Shown: positions 23,237 to 36,940, counted from the stretch's first letter. The stretch: 64,000 nt of DNA from Pseudopyrenochaeta lycopersici (GCA_003313425.1 NHZP01000015.1:806001-870000); one strand, 5' to 3'. Numbers and translations: made by a program. The notes: generated by a model from the sequence alone, not told the origin.

Positions 23237-25725
23237 ATGGCGGCCCAGGGACCGCATACGCCGCTGGTTTGCGTGGTGGATTTTCATCATGCGCGGTGAG
23301 CTTGTCTTTTTCTTCGTGCGTCGTCTGGGGCTTTGGGCGGGTGGCGCGTGGTGGCAGGAATGGCTTGGTGCTGGTGCGAATAACAATGCGAATGCTAATG
23401 CTGGTATTAGGGGCCCTGAGGTGGAGACGTGGATAGGAGCGCCAGAAGGGACGGATCCAGCGGTTGATAATGATTGGTCTTTACTACCATTCATGGCTCT
23501 GAGTGACGGCGCACATGCGTATGTTTTCTCGTATCTTCCCTACCACCTCAGACACTCCTCTCTTCTCCGCTTTCCACAAACCCTGACCTATCATGTGCTA
23601 GATCCTCAGAAGACTACTCGTACTTTACCCTCCGCCAGGCGCAGCCCGCTACCTCGCTCTTCGGCATTTCGTGTACCCGCCAGCTGGACGCGAGCAAATT
23701 GATAGACAGGCCCGCAGACGTTACGCGCAGTACGGTGCAGAAGGCGGTGGTGGTGATTAGCGACCGGCCCCAGTGCTTTGGCGCGGTCAAGGCGCAATTG
23801 GGCGTTGTGGTTGCGGCCTGGTTTGCGCAGAGGTACGTGGAACATATATACAGTTGGAATTGGAATCAGGGTTGAAAGAGGGAATTGTGGACGTATAATG
23901 GATAGATATCGCATACGGCGTTCAAACAACATCAGATCTGTGGCTAACGTTTTCAGGGACTTTACCGATATTGAAATCCTCCAGCGATTTCAAGAGAGTC
24001 TGCCGCAATTGCTCAAGAATCAGGAGGGCCAGCTGGATCACTATTTTGGCATTTCGCTTCGTGAGTTCATACACGAATTCAAATGGCAGACACTCGTCCT
24101 CTTCAAGTGCGCGTTACTTCAACCAAAGGTAGACACCCCATTTACCCTTCTACCCACCCAGTCCTAAGTACCTCTAGGTCCTCTTTTTCGGCTCCCATTG
24201 CGAACGTTTATGCATGATGCAATTTGCTCTTATTTCTCTGATACCCGGCCTTATTCGCCACCTTCAAGATGCTGCTGATCCAAAGTTCAATTCGTGCGAA
24301 GCAAACGTTGTTATGCCTACGAGTCTAAAGACGTCGGAACGCGCGTCATGTCTGTACATTCCGCCTTTGGGTTCTGTTCTTCGCTTATTATCGATAGTAC
24401 TCGCATATATGGGCCTTCCGCTGCAATTGTTCGGCAAAGGCTCTCTTTTTGGACCGTATACACCCCTTCAGCAGCTCGATATACTTGCTGATCAAGACAC
24501 CAAATCGTACATTGTCGGCTCTACCAACTCGCTGTTGCTCCAACAAAGAGACCGCTACAGTGACATTCTTATAAATCTCGATGATCATACTGTGAATATC
24601 ACCTCAGCTTCACTTCGGCAAGCTTCGATTCTTTCGACTCCCGACCGGAGATGGATAGACTTTTTGACTCAGACGATAAATGATACATGGGACGAAGCGG
24701 ACCCTGCACGACCTAAAGATCACGGTTATGCTGGCAGCGAGGAATTCATCCGAATGCAGTTTGAAGAGTACCTCCTCGCGATGCTGAGTTCCGTCAAGTA
24801 CAAGATATACATGGAGAAGAATGCGCACAAGGAGAATTCAATGGCAGATATCGAAGGAGACCCGGCGAGCGAGTTCTCGCACGACTGGGTCAATGCCTGG
24901 ATGGAGACCGAGAACTTCCGGATATGGAACAAATTCACCGACTCACACCTCTTCGATATCGTTGACCCCAAGCATCCCTGCTCTGGTGGTCTGTCGATTG
25001 AAGACGTTCAACGAAGATTAGCACAGTACGTTTCCCTGGTGTTTCCTTTACCCCAAGCCCGGCTAAGCGTCCCTCTCAGCCTCTTCTCCAATTCTACATT
25101 TCAAACCGTGACATTGGGCGTATGTGTGCTGATTCTCGCCTGGCGATTAGGCAGGTAGCAGAGATGCATCTTGATGAGCGGTTAGAAAAGTCAAGAGAAG
25201 TAATTGGCAAGCAGATCGCAGTAGGCCAACAGAAAGTCTCGTCTGCATACAACAGGCTGTGGGCTGAAATGGAGGCTATGCGTGAAGCGCAGAGGAAAAG
25301 ACAGGAAGAGGCGAGGCTACAAGCGGAGAAAGAGGGCAAGCCTGTTGATGACGGGAAGAAGTGTAAGTCGGCAGTACGGACCTGAACTTGTGATGATGCT
25401 AATTTGCAAAGGGAAAGCACAAGCTCCTGATCTCTCGCACGCGCAAGCAAACATTCAAGCAGCAGGTACCCGCGCAGGGGCATATATCTCCTCATGGGGG
25501 TCTTGGGCAAGCGAGAAGCGGAAAGGTTGGGGCGCCAACAAGACTCCTGTTTCTACGCCGCCCCCAAGCGCGGGACCAACGCCTGGTGATCTCAAGAGAG
25601 CGGAAGAATTCAAGAGGGAGAAGGAAAGGACTGTTGGTGGTTCAAAAGCACAAACACCGTTGGACATTAAGAGAGAAAGCTTCTTTGACGCGGAGAAGGA
25701 CAGTGGTGTGGAAGGGAAGAGCTGA
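23237..25725 (+). CDS. AVL9: Late secretory pathway protein Avl9 (DENN-fold)
   Basis: Seven exons: 23237-23295, 23411-23518, 23602-23832, 23957-24128, 24178-25025, 25151-25362 and 25412-25725, giving 647 residues with every junction in frame. The N-terminus PLVCVVDFHHARGPEVETW followed by LLPFMALSDGAHA is typical of Avl9. Other recognisable stretches are the FTLR segment after the second junction, the central IVGSTNSLLLQQRDRYSD, and KFTDSHLFDIVDPKHPC. Avl9 belongs to the DENN-related family and acts in exocytic vesicle formation at the Golgi in yeast. The C-terminal 150 residues are Lys/Glu-rich, then low-complexity Pro/Thr-rich, and are likely disordered. The first exon contributes only 20 residues, and intron 1 (115 nt) and intron 6 of the set are close to optimal. 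The start is chosen by family match. Confidence 0.92.
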
Positions 25726-26121
25726 GATCAGGGATCCCTATGAGTGGATTTGGACAGCATTGGATCATAGCATATTTGGCACTTGACAACCCATTGATGG
25801 ATGCATGAGCCCGGCGTTTTTGAGCATCTTGTAGTCAACTACAGTGATAGGGTGACACCGTCTTGGAGAAGGCATTGCCTTGTTCAGTGAATTGAATGCC
25901 TGAGTCATTTATGCACCAAAGTCCTCCACACCGTTTAAACCGTCCTTGATACAGCCTATCGTGACAATGTTCCACAACTATCCATAGCACACGTGCACGG
26001 CTGACGGCGTGCTTAAGCCAAGATATCACAATGCGGAATACGAGCCTCGCCTTCCAGAACCTCACTGCTACTGCTACAAACCCCAACCACCCACAGTCCA
26101 CAAGGCTGCAACCAATAAGCC
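25726..26121. other. Intergenic region AVL9 to F-box-like gene
   Basis: A 396-nt tandem intergenic region containing the AVL9 3' flank and the promoter of the next gene. Nothing further is seen. Confidence 0.4.
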
Positions 26122-27413
26122 ATGGCAAAAGCCATCCGTCAAGCCCTCCAAGCAATGGAAGACCTAAACAACGTCTTCATCCTTTTCCCCGCCCAAATCG
26201 CAGACGCAACCCAGCAGCGCCGCCAACAAAGAAACAAGGAAAAAGACCTCACCCCTCCGGCCCCGATGCCCAGAAAACGCAGACTAACCCTCCCCCTCAC
26301 CACGCAAGAACCCCCCAGCATTCCTGCCCCCGCAAAATCCCCCATGAAATCCCTCTTCACCAAAAACCCCCTCGCGAAAAAGCCCCAATCCCCTTCTTCC
26401 ACAACACCCCTTTCCACACCCACTCAATCAACTCTCCCCCAATTCCAGTCCCCCCTGTTCACTCTCCCCCTCGAACTCCGCATCCAGATCTACAAACTCG
26501 TCATCTGCGGCGCTGATAGGGGACGCGTCGATATCGCTTGGTGCAAGCCTAAGCCTCACCACCACCACCAGCATCATCGCTCTCGCTCTGTGCAGGAGCG
26601 GAGGAGGGGGGCGGGCGCTGAGAGGGTGGAGAGGCCGATGGCGTATTGGCAAGAAGGGTTTGGGGCGCAGGATGGGGAGGGGGGGAATTGGGATTGGTTG
26701 TTTTGGGGGGATGTGGGGAGGATGGGTGTTTTTGGGTTATTAGGGTCTTGTCGTATTGTGTGAGTAATTTTTTTTCTTATTCTTGGTTCCGATTTATTCT
26801 GATTTTGTAATGTCAATTCTTTTTTTTTTTTTTTTGGTCCTTCACTTTTTCTTTTCTTCTTCTTTGCTTTGTAATTCCAAGTCAATCAGTCATTTAGTCA
26901 GTCTTTTACTACGTTTCCCATGACTTACGTCTCTCCTCCTTGTTTTTCTGCCATTCATAAATGAGAAATGCATAGCCCAAGGAAACTTTTACTGACAAAA
27001 GATCTGCCAGATACTCCGAAGTCATTCCGTTGCTCTACTCGACGCCAACATTCCACTTCCACCTCAACTCTGCCTCGACTTTTATCGCGTTCATGGGCTC
27101 CATTTTACCGCAGCGGAGAAATCAGATCAAGCACCTACGCTTCAGCTATTGGGATCGTGGTCAGGCTTGCGATCCGTTTTATCTGGACAAGGAAATGAGT
27201 TATCAAGATGTAAGAGAGATGGAGGTTAGGAGTGCACTACCGGATGCTAGTGTAAGAAGGAGGGAAATGATTGCGGACGGGATGGTGGACGGGAAAGTTA
27301 CAGAGCATTGGGTGGTTGACGAGATTGTGAGGCAGATGGAAGGCTTGGGGAACGGTACGTTAGTGGGCTGGACAATTAGTGGTTCGGGCCAGGGTGGTGA
27401 GGCTGGCGGGTAG
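26122..27413 (+). CDS. DUF7730 / F-box-like (2EXR-type) fungal protein
   Basis: Two exons, 26122-26759 and 27011-27413, separated by a 251-nt intron (GTGAGT donor, GCCAG acceptor), giving 346 residues. The first 110 residues are Pro/Thr/Ser-rich and disordered. Then comes FTLPLELRIQIYKLVICG, the opening helix shared by the large family of fungal proteins labelled DUF7730, 2EXR or F-box-like. The splice junction rebuilds CRIVYSEVIPLLYSTPTF, matching the 'CR.IY.E....LYS...F' segment that follows in this family. A His-rich run (HHHHQHH) lies between them. No biochemical role is established for these proteins. The intron is long for this genome and holds a 17-nt T tract, which may reflect slippage. 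Confidence 0.83.
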
Positions 27414-30016
27414 ACGAAGCTGTGCGATGGGCCTTGAAATACTTAAATCCAGAATCACATGCGACATGACATATGCATGCGGGGAGGGCTGACTGAAAAC
27501 AGCGTTCCCAATTCTTGGAAAATAATTCGGTCAACAAGTGACTAAATATGAGCAAAGTCATAATAACGTAACCTAGATTCAAATATTTTAGGATGTCATG
27601 TGTTCTTAACTACCCATTTAACATTGACCGTATAGATAGTTCATTGTACTATAACAAATCTTCCAATCTAACGATTACATGATACATCAATAAGAAGATT
27701 AAACACCATTATGGTGTGTCAAAACACACGTCATGATAATCTCGTCAAGATCAAAAATAAACGAATTTTCCCTCAAAGAACGCCCCCAACTCCAAAAGAA
27801 TGTCTAGAAAAGTTAGGCTATGATAAACGGAGCGCATGGTGAGTGACGAGACAGACCTATATCGCTCTATTGCGTGCGCGGGCCCGAACCGCATTTAGAC
27901 TCTGCCAACCGAGGATAGTTTGGTTCAGCACGAGAACGAGATTTAGTATTGAAAAGAAGAGAGCGAGTAGGGTGTCTCCATCTGGCTGCCATGCATTGCT
28001 GGTAGTGCTGGGTTTGGGGCTGGAGGCTGTTTCGAAAGCCACCGATGGCATATTTGGAGATTGGAAAAACAAAACAAAGTGGCTTTATGGCGGGGAGTGT
28101 CAGAATAGTGATGAACAAGTGATATAACGCTCAGTTGAGGAACTTCAAGAATGTAAGAACGTGAACTATATGCCTTCAAAAATGCGTGATCAAAGACTAG
28201 ATTGACTCAATGCGGCACAAGAATTGTGGAGATTGCAGCGAGGCCTCGAGAAGAGCACCAACTCGACGAGGAATACGGGGAAACAAGAAAACTCCAGATT
28301 TTAAATGGCGTCGAGGCATCTTCGATCCTTTGCCATGCTGTAGTTGACTTGCGAGGGATCGCAACCGCCAGATTCTGGCACTCAAACCCCTGGCCCGTCC
28401 AACTGGAGCACAAACGCCCTTTACTACTCGATCCTAGCACGAACGCACCAAACGGATATATTCTGGCAATAAATCTCTTGCTCGCAGTCGAAAGCTCGAC
28501 CTGCATCTGTACCGGAGTTGCTCGAACGCGTGTTTGTGCTAGAGTACGGCGATAGACCCTGTACTGGCAACTCTAAACCCAATCATCGTTCGAGAATGGC
28601 TTGAGGCTCTTCATGATCAGCACAGGTGGCTTCAAGTCGCATCGGTCGCGCCCGACTCTGTTCTCTGTCATCGGGGCTGCTCGCTTCTCAAGCGGAAACG
28701 CAAGGCTGAGGACGAAGGACTTGGTTGCACAAGCCCTGGCTCCCTTACCACAAGTACGTAGATGCAGCGAGTACCGAAAAAAAAGCTCACTGGCCAACCA
28801 TGGACGTGTACACCATGGTTGTATACGCCAGAAGTAACGCCGAGAACTCTACAGGTCGGCGTGCGAATCCCACCGTGAAACCCGCCACGGCCAGTGAACG
28901 CGAGAAGTCGCTGCTGACTGTTTCTAGAACACTCGCATCTGCGTCCCCGATGCAGGCAGACACCCAACACGAAGCTTATTTGTTCCAATGATTAGTGAAA
29001 TCATGCAGCATGGCAGTACAGGGGGGGGTTTCGTTTGCGGCTCCTGCATAAGCCAGCGCCAATCGCCCCCATATTACGGGCGCTCACTACGACGGCCACA
29101 GCAAATGCCATGACTAGACTTGATCAGAGTCAGCCAGCAGTCTCGGCAAGTGGTACTCAATACCTTCCAACGTCCCTGTGCCACCTCTCGAAGAAATGAT
29201 TGGGCACATCTGTGACGACTCTATTAGACGCTGATATCTATGTTCTAACTACTTCACCTAAACGCCTTTGTGTCCTGAAGCACAATAACATCCTGTGGTA
29301 GCTTATCGTATCGATACAGGCGGGAGTCTCCCGGCAATTCAAGGAACACATGTATTCCTAGTAATTCACCACTGGTAGAGATGAAGAACGATCATACAGC
29401 TTCAATAGAGACCGCAACATTCCAGCATAATTCGCCCAGACAGAAGCTGAACAAACATTCAATGTATGAGGTCCAATGATCCCCACCTCCCACCACCACC
29501 ATCCTCCGAAGCAGAGAGTGGCTTAGGAGCCAGGTCTTTTAGTCCTCTTATGCTAATTCACTATCCCAACGTTCCGTTAAGAGTGGTCCGTATAAGTGAC
29601 GGGACTCCTACAGACTCAGAGGTCTGCATCGTTGGTGTGTCTTTATCGCTTTGGCGACTGAAAGAAGAGGCAAACAGAAAGAACAGGACGGGAATAGCTG
29701 GAATGAAAAGAGATAAGGTTTGGAGGTGAGATGAATGAAATGGGTAAGAATTAAGATAACGGATGAAAAGGATAAAAGAAGGAAAAACCGCATGGAATAA
29801 CACCCTCTATAGGCTGTACTTACACTTTTTGTAGCTATATAGTTTGGTATCTCCTTTGGTCGTAACTTCATGCTCACGTACCCAGCTGTTCCGTTGTCAC
29901 CCATAGATGAGTATTTCAATATCTCCATTTCCGGAAATCAATGCCCAGGCGCCTTGCTAATAGCACAATCGAGGTGAAACCCCCTTCCCCCGTACCTCCA
30001 CTCCACCATCCTGAGT
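27414..30016. other. Gene-poor interval (2.6 kb)
   Basis: Lies between two convergent genes. The part from about 27540 to 27830 is clearly AT-rich; the rest is of average composition. No open frame shows a domain or coherent exon chain, and no tRNA or repeat was found. Confidence 0.4.
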
Positions 30017-31918
30017 TTAGTCATAATGCATGAAGAGCTGGCTCATGCTCTCTCCATGATGGTTTCGTCGAATGGCTTCGGCTAGAAGATTGTCGACGTT
30101 GATAATGACTAGTTTGTCTCTCGCCTGTGCTTGCTTGTACTCTGGGATTGGAAACGCGTTTGTGATGATGATCTTCTCAATGACCTCACAATCACTCATC
30201 TCTTCTAGGCAGTCTCCACCGAACAAACCATGGGTGGCGAAGCAGTAAACTTTCGTTGCACCACCCCTTTTCACGACGGTCTCGGCGGCCGCGATCCACG
30301 ATGCAGACTTGTCCATCATGTCGTCGACAATGAAGACAGGGCGGTCTTTAACGTTGCCCACGAGAGTGACCATGGTTTCGAGCTCCGGGTTCTTGAGGTC
30401 CTCCTCTTCGTCTTCAGAGGAGGCAGCAGCGTCATAGGTTCCACCAAGGGCATGCGAGTGCTCTGTATCTCCGGCTTTGTTACGACTTGAAGAGGCCGTG
30501 GATATAAAAGAGGACATCATGTGCGCGGGAATATCGTCATTCTCGCCTTCCGAGGGTGGCCGATTCCGCCAGGTGGTGTGTGAAGTGGCAGACATGGCGG
30601 GGGAGGGGTGTGTGTCATCAACAATGTGCCCTTGTACTAGGCGTCCGTGGATAACATTTCGTGCACGCTGCAAATCTTAGTAAGAACACAATATAATTCG
30701 ACAAGTAGACAAACCTCATCTGTGTATTCCTCGGCACCACTTTCATCTGCACTCTGTTCTATTAGCTCCTCCTCCTCCTTGTGATTTTCCATGTCTGTTC
30801 GGATGGGCTCAAGAGGCACTTCGGGCTCGATGATCGAACTCGCTCGCATCGACTTAGATAGCGGGCTTCCTACTGGCTCAGATAGGTGCCCATTTGCTCG
30901 TCGCTGCAGTGGAATTGAGGGTGCCCGTGTCCGCGGCTTGGACTTGTTCGTCTCTGCTTTTTGGTCGAGTGCGATTTTGCTGATAGGTGTGATATCCGCG
31001 TCCTCATCCAGAACATCTTGAACTAATACAGGCGCCTCGTACGAGCCATCAAGCCTCAACTGCTCAAACATGGCACTCTCATTCCAATGCACTGCAGTCC
31101 CTGCCCTTCGTCTGTCCGTTGTCACAATGCCGAAGCTAAGCTTCAATGCGTCTGCCAGAGATGTAACACGCTTTGTACCACCAGGATTCTTACTGACCAC
31201 TACAGCCTCTCTCCAATTCGGTACATTGACGCGTATCCAGCGAGCAAGGAGCGGTTCGGCAACGAGGTTGTCAACAGGGCACTTGAAGAAGCCCTGCATT
31301 TGTGAGGCATGAAGGTCTATGGTCATTACGTGATTGACACCGGCGATGTGGAGGAGGTTTGCGACCATACGAGCTGTGATTGCCCCACGGTGCTGCTTCT
31401 TTTTGGACTGGCGCGAATAGGGGAAGTATGGCATGACAGCTGAGGCTGTCAGTGACTTCTTATAAGGCTTGGGGAGGATCAGTACCTGTAACAGACTTTG
31501 CAGAGCCGCCTCTGCAGGCAGAAATCATAATCAGCAGCTCCATGACCGAGTCGTTGATTCTACCCGATTAGCGGTGGAAGCACAAGCAAGCCGAGTCACC
31601 CACTTCTCGCTCCCGCTCTGGACGATAAAGACATCCTTGTTTCGAATTGATGTGTCTACATGCCATCAGCTAGTGAAGATGCCCAGTAGCAGCAAACATA
31701 CGTATCGTGACAGACGTCTCTCCATTCTTGAACTTGCCCAGGGTCGCAGAGCCAGGCTTCATACCCAGCCGGTCGCATATGCCCTCGACCAGCTTAGGGT
31801 GCGAAGACCCGCTGAAGACAATGGCACCGCGCATAGTGGGCGGACCGAGAAGAGTGACGTTCTCGTAGTGAGCAAACTGTGGTGGGAGCCTTTCAGGCCT
31901 GGCAAAATTTCCCGTCAT
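30017..31918 (-). CDS. Ribose-phosphate pyrophosphokinase subunit, Prs1/Prs5-like with large insertion
   Basis: Five exons: 31702-31918, 31604-31655, 31486-31559, 30715-31439 and 30017-30667, giving 572 residues against about 320 for a minimal enzyme. The PRPP synthetase fold is clear: SSHPKLVEGICDRLG at the N-terminus, MPYFPYSRQ, IDLHASQMQGFF (metal and nucleotide region) and SLADALKLSFGIV. Instead of continuing, the chain carries an insertion of roughly 220 residues (about 228-450), acidic and Ser-rich. The fold resumes with DRPVFIVDDMMDK. The PRPP loop is altered: the usual D-T/S-x-x-T after VDD is replaced by MMDKSASW. The flexible-loop region also departs from the canonical form. This pattern is known from yeast Prs1 and Prs5, non-identical subunits of a hetero-oligomeric synthetase linked to cell-wall integrity. 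A regulatory subunit is therefore more likely than a self-sufficient enzyme. Confidence 0.9.
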
Positions 31919-32242
31919 TCTAGCTCAGATATCGGCGCTCGGGCAGATGCGGCTTGGCAGGATCACCCCACAGCCAAAAACAGAAGGGTCACCCGGCTGG
32001 TTCCTGACTCGCGGCTGCCTGAACAGACAAGGTTGCAGGGTTCTCGATAAGCGCAGATATCTTAGCGATGACTCTGTAGTAGGGGAATATAAAGGCACGC
32101 GATAGTTTGTTAGAACAGAGAGCTTGTACGTCTTTATGCACTCACACCCGCATCGATCAAGCGTTCTACAAGCTCTTGCTGCGTTGGCACGCGACCATAA
32201 CATAGCTCTGACCAGCCAGTCACGACTCTTGCATATGCCACG
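31919..32242. other. Divergent promoter, PRPP synthetase / GNAT genes
   Basis: A 324-nt region between two divergent ATGs. No specific site is recognised. Confidence 0.4.
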
Positions 32243-32942
32243 ATGCGCATTCGTGCGTGCAGAGAACCCGATATCCCCGCCATTCGAGATATAATCGAGT
32301 ACTACGTCCTCAACACGGTCATGAATCTTGCTCTCACTCCACCTTCGTACACTGAGATTCTACAAGGATGGCAAAAGTCAGTGAGCCAAGGTTTGCCCTA
32401 TCTTGTTGCTGTGGATGATCAACTGGACATCATACTCGGTTTTTGCTATGCTGGCGAGTTTAGAGGTGGAGGTGGAAGGGGTGGGTACCGCCATACTGTT
32501 GAGTTCTCGCTATTCTGCCATCCAGATCATATGAAAAGAGGAGTCGGCTCGACATTACTTGGAACCCTCGTTGAGACGCTCAAGACTCCAAAGCGATTTC
32601 CACACTTCGTTAGCATGTCCCGAGGAGAAGACGAGAAGGTTCGTACGCTTTTGGCATGTATGGTAAGTATTCATGCACAAAATGCTGGTGCAACGCACAC
32701 TAATCTCGCACACCCTCTTTTCGCAGAGTGTTGATGAAACCACATGGAACGCAGGGCTGGGTTTGCGAGACTTTTATGTGAAGCATGGCTTCGAGGAGGT
32801 CGGCCACATGAAGCAAGTCGGTCACAAGTTCAACAGATGGTACGCTTTTTCCGATGAAAGAATACACACCGCCGTGCTATATTGGATACTGACTATGCAC
32901 GACAGGGTCGACACTCTGTACTTGCAGCTTTCACTCTGGTGA
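32243..32942 (+). CDS. GNAT-family N-acetyltransferase (phosphinothricin acetyltransferase-like)
   Basis: Three exons: 32243-32662, 32727-32839 and 32906-32942, giving 189 residues with all junctions in frame. The order of elements follows the PAT subfamily of GNAT enzymes: [17 protein letters not shown] at the start, GFCYAGEFR on strand 4, and an acetyl-CoA binding segment [17 protein letters not shown] after [11 protein letters not shown]. The last 12 codons after intron 2 give [11 protein letters not shown], matching the usual 'D...MQ..L' end strand. These enzymes acetylate small amines, such as phosphinothricin or methionine derivatives. The loop GGGGRGG replaces the common YR-containing loop and may alter the substrate. 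The gene is divergent from the PRPP synthetase gene. Confidence 0.88.
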
Positions 32943-35900
32943 ATCTACGTTAGCCGATTTAGTGACGGCCTGCCGTGGTCTGCCATGGCCCGCCTCGTTT
33001 TTGTTCTAGCCGGTCACACAGGCTCACCGCTTGCTTCGTGCTTCTGTGGTCTCATTGCTGAACGTCGCTCAAGCTGCATATGCTTCCACACCGGAAGCCT
33101 GCCGATTGGTTACTCCGAAGTCGTCAAGCTGTAGCTATCCTGCTTTTCTTTCCAAAGCCAATTGTTTCTTTGAGGTCTATTTCGATGTCGTATCGCAAGG
33201 CTCTATCCATTCACAAGCGCTATTTGGAGCGACGAGACTAGCCTCTCAAGCGGCAAGGTACTGTGTCTGATTGCAACGTCGATCCACTATCTCAACAGAC
33301 CTGATATACTTTCGGCTACGGCAGAGCCGGACGACGGCCTGAAAAGTCTTAAAGAAGTTAGACGATTTGTAGAGTGTATTGATCCGCCAAACAGCAGTTT
33401 GGCTGTCGATCCTCTGAAACTTTTCCAAGGTGACGAATCGAGGTTGATGTCAAGTTTGCCCAGTCACTTCCGAGCGGCAAGGTGGCACTCGAGGTCGGGC
33501 GGTGAGCTAGTGTGACGTTCTTAGGTACGTACCATCAATGGGCAAAGCCATTCTCATGCGAAAGTAGTGCCGCATGAGTCTCGTCGTGCGCAACGATGAA
33601 GGAGCAGCGCTGTCATCCGTACTTGGATATCACCTAGCCTGTGCTTCCGTTGGATACATCCAAAAAGAGCAACCATGGCGTTCTGCAAGGCAAGCACTCA
33701 GAGCATTACAGCCCCTTCTATCTTTTGGACCCGTAGGCGGTGATTTTGGCTTGTAAGGCTGAGGAGAAATATCCCGATTGGACACCATTGGTGCATCCAT
33801 CACGGACACTAGTGTAGGCAGCTCGCCTCCGAATACCGGGGTCTCGTCTTAGTGCAATGGCCAAAGACATGCCCCGCGGTGATGCTGTGCATGGGATGTC
33901 ATCCGCATTGACAGGAAACGGTATACACAATAGTGGGCGATGTGACATACTGGCCAATTGTGATGTCCAAGAATGGACGAAGTCGTATCCGAATACCCGG
34001 TTTGAGGTTGTAGGAGCAAGAAGAACGCGGAAGCGACGCTGTGTTTCCTTTGGCGCGTACAGGACATTACACCCCTTTATTGATGACGCTGATAAAGCTG
34101 TCGCTTATGCGGCGTTTTGAGCGGTGTGTTCAAATCGACATTTCACCCTAGCTGAATCAAAGGTCTCTTCGCTGCTCGTTAGTGTGGTGGTTCATTTGAT
34201 GTTTGTCTGGAGAGTAGGGATATTTGAGCGAGACGTTGATCTGCCACAAAACAAGACCGTATCGGCGACCGTATGGCGCATCCGCGCTAGGGACCGCATG
34301 GTGAATGAGATAGGCCGCGTTGCAGCAGTGTCTTACTGCCATGACCTCGGACCATGTACCAGGTAATAGGGTGTGGCGGGACCATCCTGCTGCGACCATT
34401 TCTCAAACTGCTAGCTACTGCCCTTCCCGCGATCGTAGTTTCTCAAAGAAGCATGGACTACGGAGAATCGCGTGGGGATAAGACAGGTAATCTTGGCATT
34501 TGCGATGTGGGATGGAGCTAGTGGGAACGGCAAGAGAAGCAGGCAGGGAATGACGCACATCTGTCCAATCTGGGGAGACGCCACACGGGCGCCATGATCA
34601 CAAGTAGACTCGACGGTGATACCGATCTTGCATCTGTGGAACCGAGCGCCAGGTCCACTCCGATCCCGTGTGACAAGGGAGTTCAGGCGAGAGCGGTCCC
34701 TCCTATGGCTAGACAAACTCTTCCAGACACATTGGGGCGGTGCTCTATATGCTTGTACAGTGTAATAACTTGAAAGCGCGAAATGGTGTAAAGTGCTAAC
34801 TGAGTTGCGGGATTGATTCGATCTCACTGGTGCCCTCTTCCATATGAAAGGCATTGCTGATAGCAGCAGCAAGGGTGAAAGAAATGGATATACAGGGGCC
34901 ATGGATGTCCATGTGTGTACACCCTTGAGCAAACACGGGAGTTGCCATGGTGGTAAGTGTCCATCTGGCTTGAGCACGCGAAAGGGCGACCTGGTGGGCG
35001 GATCATATTCTTCTAAAATCTTCGCCGAGCTTCTCCTGGGTGTGGAGCATTAGTAGTTAGTAGTGGGTTCTGATTATAGGCAAGGGTTCTTTCTCGATAA
35101 GACGGGGTTGGCCGTGACTCTGCTATATCTATCCAGACCTTGCTTGCTGAAAGGGGCAGGTTACATAGTGAGCCGGTACGCCATAGTTGTTGCTTTGAAA
35201 AGCAAGCAACGCCACCATACTCGAAAGTGGCTCTGCTGCAAGCCTGCCAGCTCTTGAACTGAGCGAGGCTTGCCGTTCTTGGCAATAGCATGCGTTGTGA
35301 TGGCGCGTGCGGAGGCTCAAGGCTGGCCTGCCTACTAGCCGGGCTGGCTGCGCGGAGCTGCATGATATGGGGCTGTATACAACCGTTCGCCGTCCAGTTG
35401 AACCAGGCTGGAGGTTGATATCGTGCAGAAGGCGGCCCCAGTTTCTCTCAGCTGCAACGACTAGCTTGCGCATCGTCCGGATATGGCCCCAGCCGGCATC
35501 CGTACGAGCAGCAGTTCCCTAGATTGAGACCAGACACTGTGCGGAAGCCAGGCAGAGGGTGTAGTCAGGGTCTAGTCTGTACACCTTGTGTTCTCTTGAC
35601 GCAAAGTCATAAGAACAGGCGGGAGCGTGCGGCCGCGGCTACCGCCCTCGTCGCATCAATAGGCACATTGGCGGCAGTCTCAGGAAAGCCGGATTCGATG
35701 GGCGGTCGAAGTCATGACCCAGAGAAGAAGGAAAGAAGACAAGGAGGAGTGGAGAAGAAACGGTGTCTGTGGGCGTCTGCAGACGGACGTTTTGGGCAGA
35801 CAGTGTCTGAAGTTCATAGTCATAGCGGCTCATGCGGCTCAGTTTGTTGGCAGTCCTTGCGGTGCTCGGTTTGCCGAGTGGATGCAGGTGCGGATGGTGG

Positions 35901-36940
35901 GATACTGTCCCAGCTCGAATGGCTGGAAAAAAAAAGAAAAAACGAGCGTGATGCTGTAGGGGATCGTCTGGCGAGGTGCTGGGCAGGAGCGACATGGGAC
36001 ATTGGCAGGCGCAAACCTAAAATTGCCGACCGTGGCCTGCGCTAGGCCGCTTCCCTGGCGCTGGGAGCCGCCACATTGGCCGTGCGAACGGGGCCCCTGC
36101 CCTGCGGTAGCCCGTCTGGGATGCGCCTCTGCATCGAGAAAGGCTGCACCGGATGCCATGATGGCGACGGGCTTGCAGCACGGTTTTGTGTGACACATAG
36201 AATTCGGCAGCGCTATCCTCGACAGATTTCGGAGCATTCACATCGCGTTCGCCTGCAACAAGGTTTCGCGACGTCGAGATGCTACCATGACCGCGGCTGC
36301 GGAACAGCCAGCCCGCGTTTGACCGGCTCCACCCTGTCGCTCACCTGGAGAGCCTCATAAGTGGAGGCAGAGGCAGAGGCCCTTCGCATGCGGCCTCGTC
36401 GTGTCACACCGAGTGTATCTTTTACTCCATCTGTCTGGCGGTCGTCCATTTTTGACATATGCCATCCAGGGCTGCCTTCTAGGGCAGCAAGACCGCCGGA
36501 CGGCTGCACGCTGCGGCTCGTTGTACACTTCCGCGCCTGGTGGACATGGACTCAGCTCTGGTAGTAGTCGAAGTTAATTCTCCTTGGTCACTGATACCTG
36601 CCATCACTATAAGACGGACCCAGATCCGCGCCTTTAGCGTCGGCAGCTTAGCAACAAAGCAAGTGTTCTCTCCTTCAGCACCAATTTGCAGTCTAGTTCT
36701 GTTCCCTCTGCAGCTATACTTGCTTTTCCAGCCACGAGTCAAAGTACCCTCAACACCCTCGGTTTTGAGCGCAATCCCACGCCAGTCTCAAATTGTCTCC
36801 TGCCCCAATTGCACTCGTGAGTCCTTTATATCTGTGAGACTACATATCTAGATCACGCCCTTGATTGCACTTTCTAACATGCAACCAAGTCGGCCCTTGC
36901 CAACTAGTCCACCATACCAATTCGACCCCCACACCTCACC
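32943..36940. other. Gene-poor interval (4.0 kb)
   Basis: No coding region could be supported. Open frames up to 188 codons occur, but they are high-Arg/Cys/His shadow frames without domains or splice partners. Neither strong AT bias nor transposon features are apparent by eye. A TATAAG element at 36608-36613 may serve the small ORF at 36941. Confidence 0.4.

Noticed and set aside
27900..28990. Several 80-110 codon ORFs on both strands
   Set aside because: They overlap one another, lack domains and give no consistent exon chain.
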